Origin: Lutibacter sp.
GTDB taxonomy: Bacteria > Bacteroidota > Bacteroidia > Flavobacteriales > Flavobacteriaceae
Assembly: GCA_021647265.1 (NCBI GenBank)
Contig: JAKIVA010000058.1
Coordinates: 1 to 14,093 of the forward strand
Direction of reading: 5' to 3'
Length of the DNA stretch: 14,093 nt
Positions 13,822-14,093 of the stretch are shown here, piece by piece; within the stretch, counting starts at the first letter, position 1, and each line of letters starts with the position of its first letter. The notes below the pieces were generated by a model. The model made no database searches and had not been told where the DNA came from. It saw nothing but the letters and a program-made list of their open reading frames with translations. The position numbers were made by a program, and so were the translations under genes.

Positions 13822-14093
13822 TCAAGTTCTATATCTAATTTCTCCATAGACTCGCAGGACATCTTGCCTTGACCTTCTGGTCCATTTAGCAGGAAGAATA
13901 ATAAATCTAAAAAGAAACTTTTTCATACGATTTGTGGGATTTAATCCTTCAAATATTTTTGAGAATCGTTGAATGATAATGTGATAAATATTCTTACACA
14001 TTGCCATTAAGTAAAGAAATACGGTATTTGTATTCAAGTGAGAAAAAGGCATATGATTCCACCCAAAATCATTTTTGATAACATCAAATTGTT
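13822..14093 (-). CDS. IS1380-type transposase, C-terminal part (cut by window edge)
   Basis: The reading frame runs from the window edge to the stop at 13822 (TGA on the minus strand). It begins QFDVIKNDFGWNHMPFSHLN and continues NTVFLYLMAMCKNIYHIIIQ, then a basic stretch (MKKFLFRFIILPAKWTRRSR) and a tail ending VYGEIRYRT. This is the recognisable C-terminal end of DDE transposases of the IS1380 family, which carry an NDFGWN-x-x-PFS-x-L motif near the last catalytic region. The ATG at 14052 is internal, and the true start lies beyond the window. No frameshift is visible in the part seen, so the element may be intact. It marks the right boundary of the gene block. Confidence 0.85.
   Translation of the reverse strand, partial: QFDVIKNDFGWNHMPFSHLNTNTVFLYLMAMCKNIYHIIIQRFSKIFEGLNPTNRMKKFLFRFIILPAKWTRRSRQDVLRVYGEIRYRT

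Overview
The window looks like a chromosomal segment of a low-GC Bacteroidota, most likely a member of the Flavobacteriaceae. The evidence is very AT-rich DNA, start codons without strong Shine-Dalgarno sequences, several TAnnTTTG -7 promoter boxes of the Bacteroidota type, an Rhs-tip protein with the MGCLKL start I associate with that phylum, and dispersed TCATTCTGA-type intergenic repeats. The genus cannot be read from the sequence.

Positions 1-4310 form an accessory island. It holds an unrecognised helical protein with a HEPN-like motif (129-941), a RelE/ParE-type toxin-antitoxin pair on the minus strand (967-1500), and an orphan Rhs tip with an unrecognised 213-residue C-terminal domain (1610-2596). 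A small lipoprotein gene that could be its partner follows (2616-3179), then a Xre-type regulator (3271-3606, minus) and a REP-associated tyrosine transposase (3713-4276). The transposase gene is enclosed by a perfect 26-bp inverted pair of REP hairpins. A third, sequence-divergent hairpin of the same architecture lies downstream of the lipoprotein gene.

Positions 4385-7890 are ordinary metabolic genes: pcm (minus), then on the plus strand a Gfo/Idh/MocA oxidoreductase, a PhzF-like isomerase and a 3-hydroxybutyryl-CoA dehydrogenase. A 142-bp imperfect inverted repeat exactly fills the space between the dehydrogenase and a convergent coiled-coil gene (8030-8413).

Positions 8602-12930 are a minus-strand tripartite ABC export operon of MacAB type: ATPase, two paralogous permeases, and a periplasmic adaptor. 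It ends at a 26-bp perfect palindrome that works as a Rho-independent terminator. No outer-membrane TolC-like gene is present. A divergent DCC-family thiol oxidoreductase gene (13031-13441) starts with GTG directly after a -7 box, so its mRNA may be leaderless.

The right end holds a decayed copy of the 7889-8030 repeat that carries a different small hairpin, about 300 bp of AT-rich DNA without a gene, and the C-terminal end of an IS1380-type transposase cut by the window edge. The most interesting material is the Rhs tip with its lipoprotein, and the transposase with its REP hairpins, whose stems vary while loop and flanks are kept.
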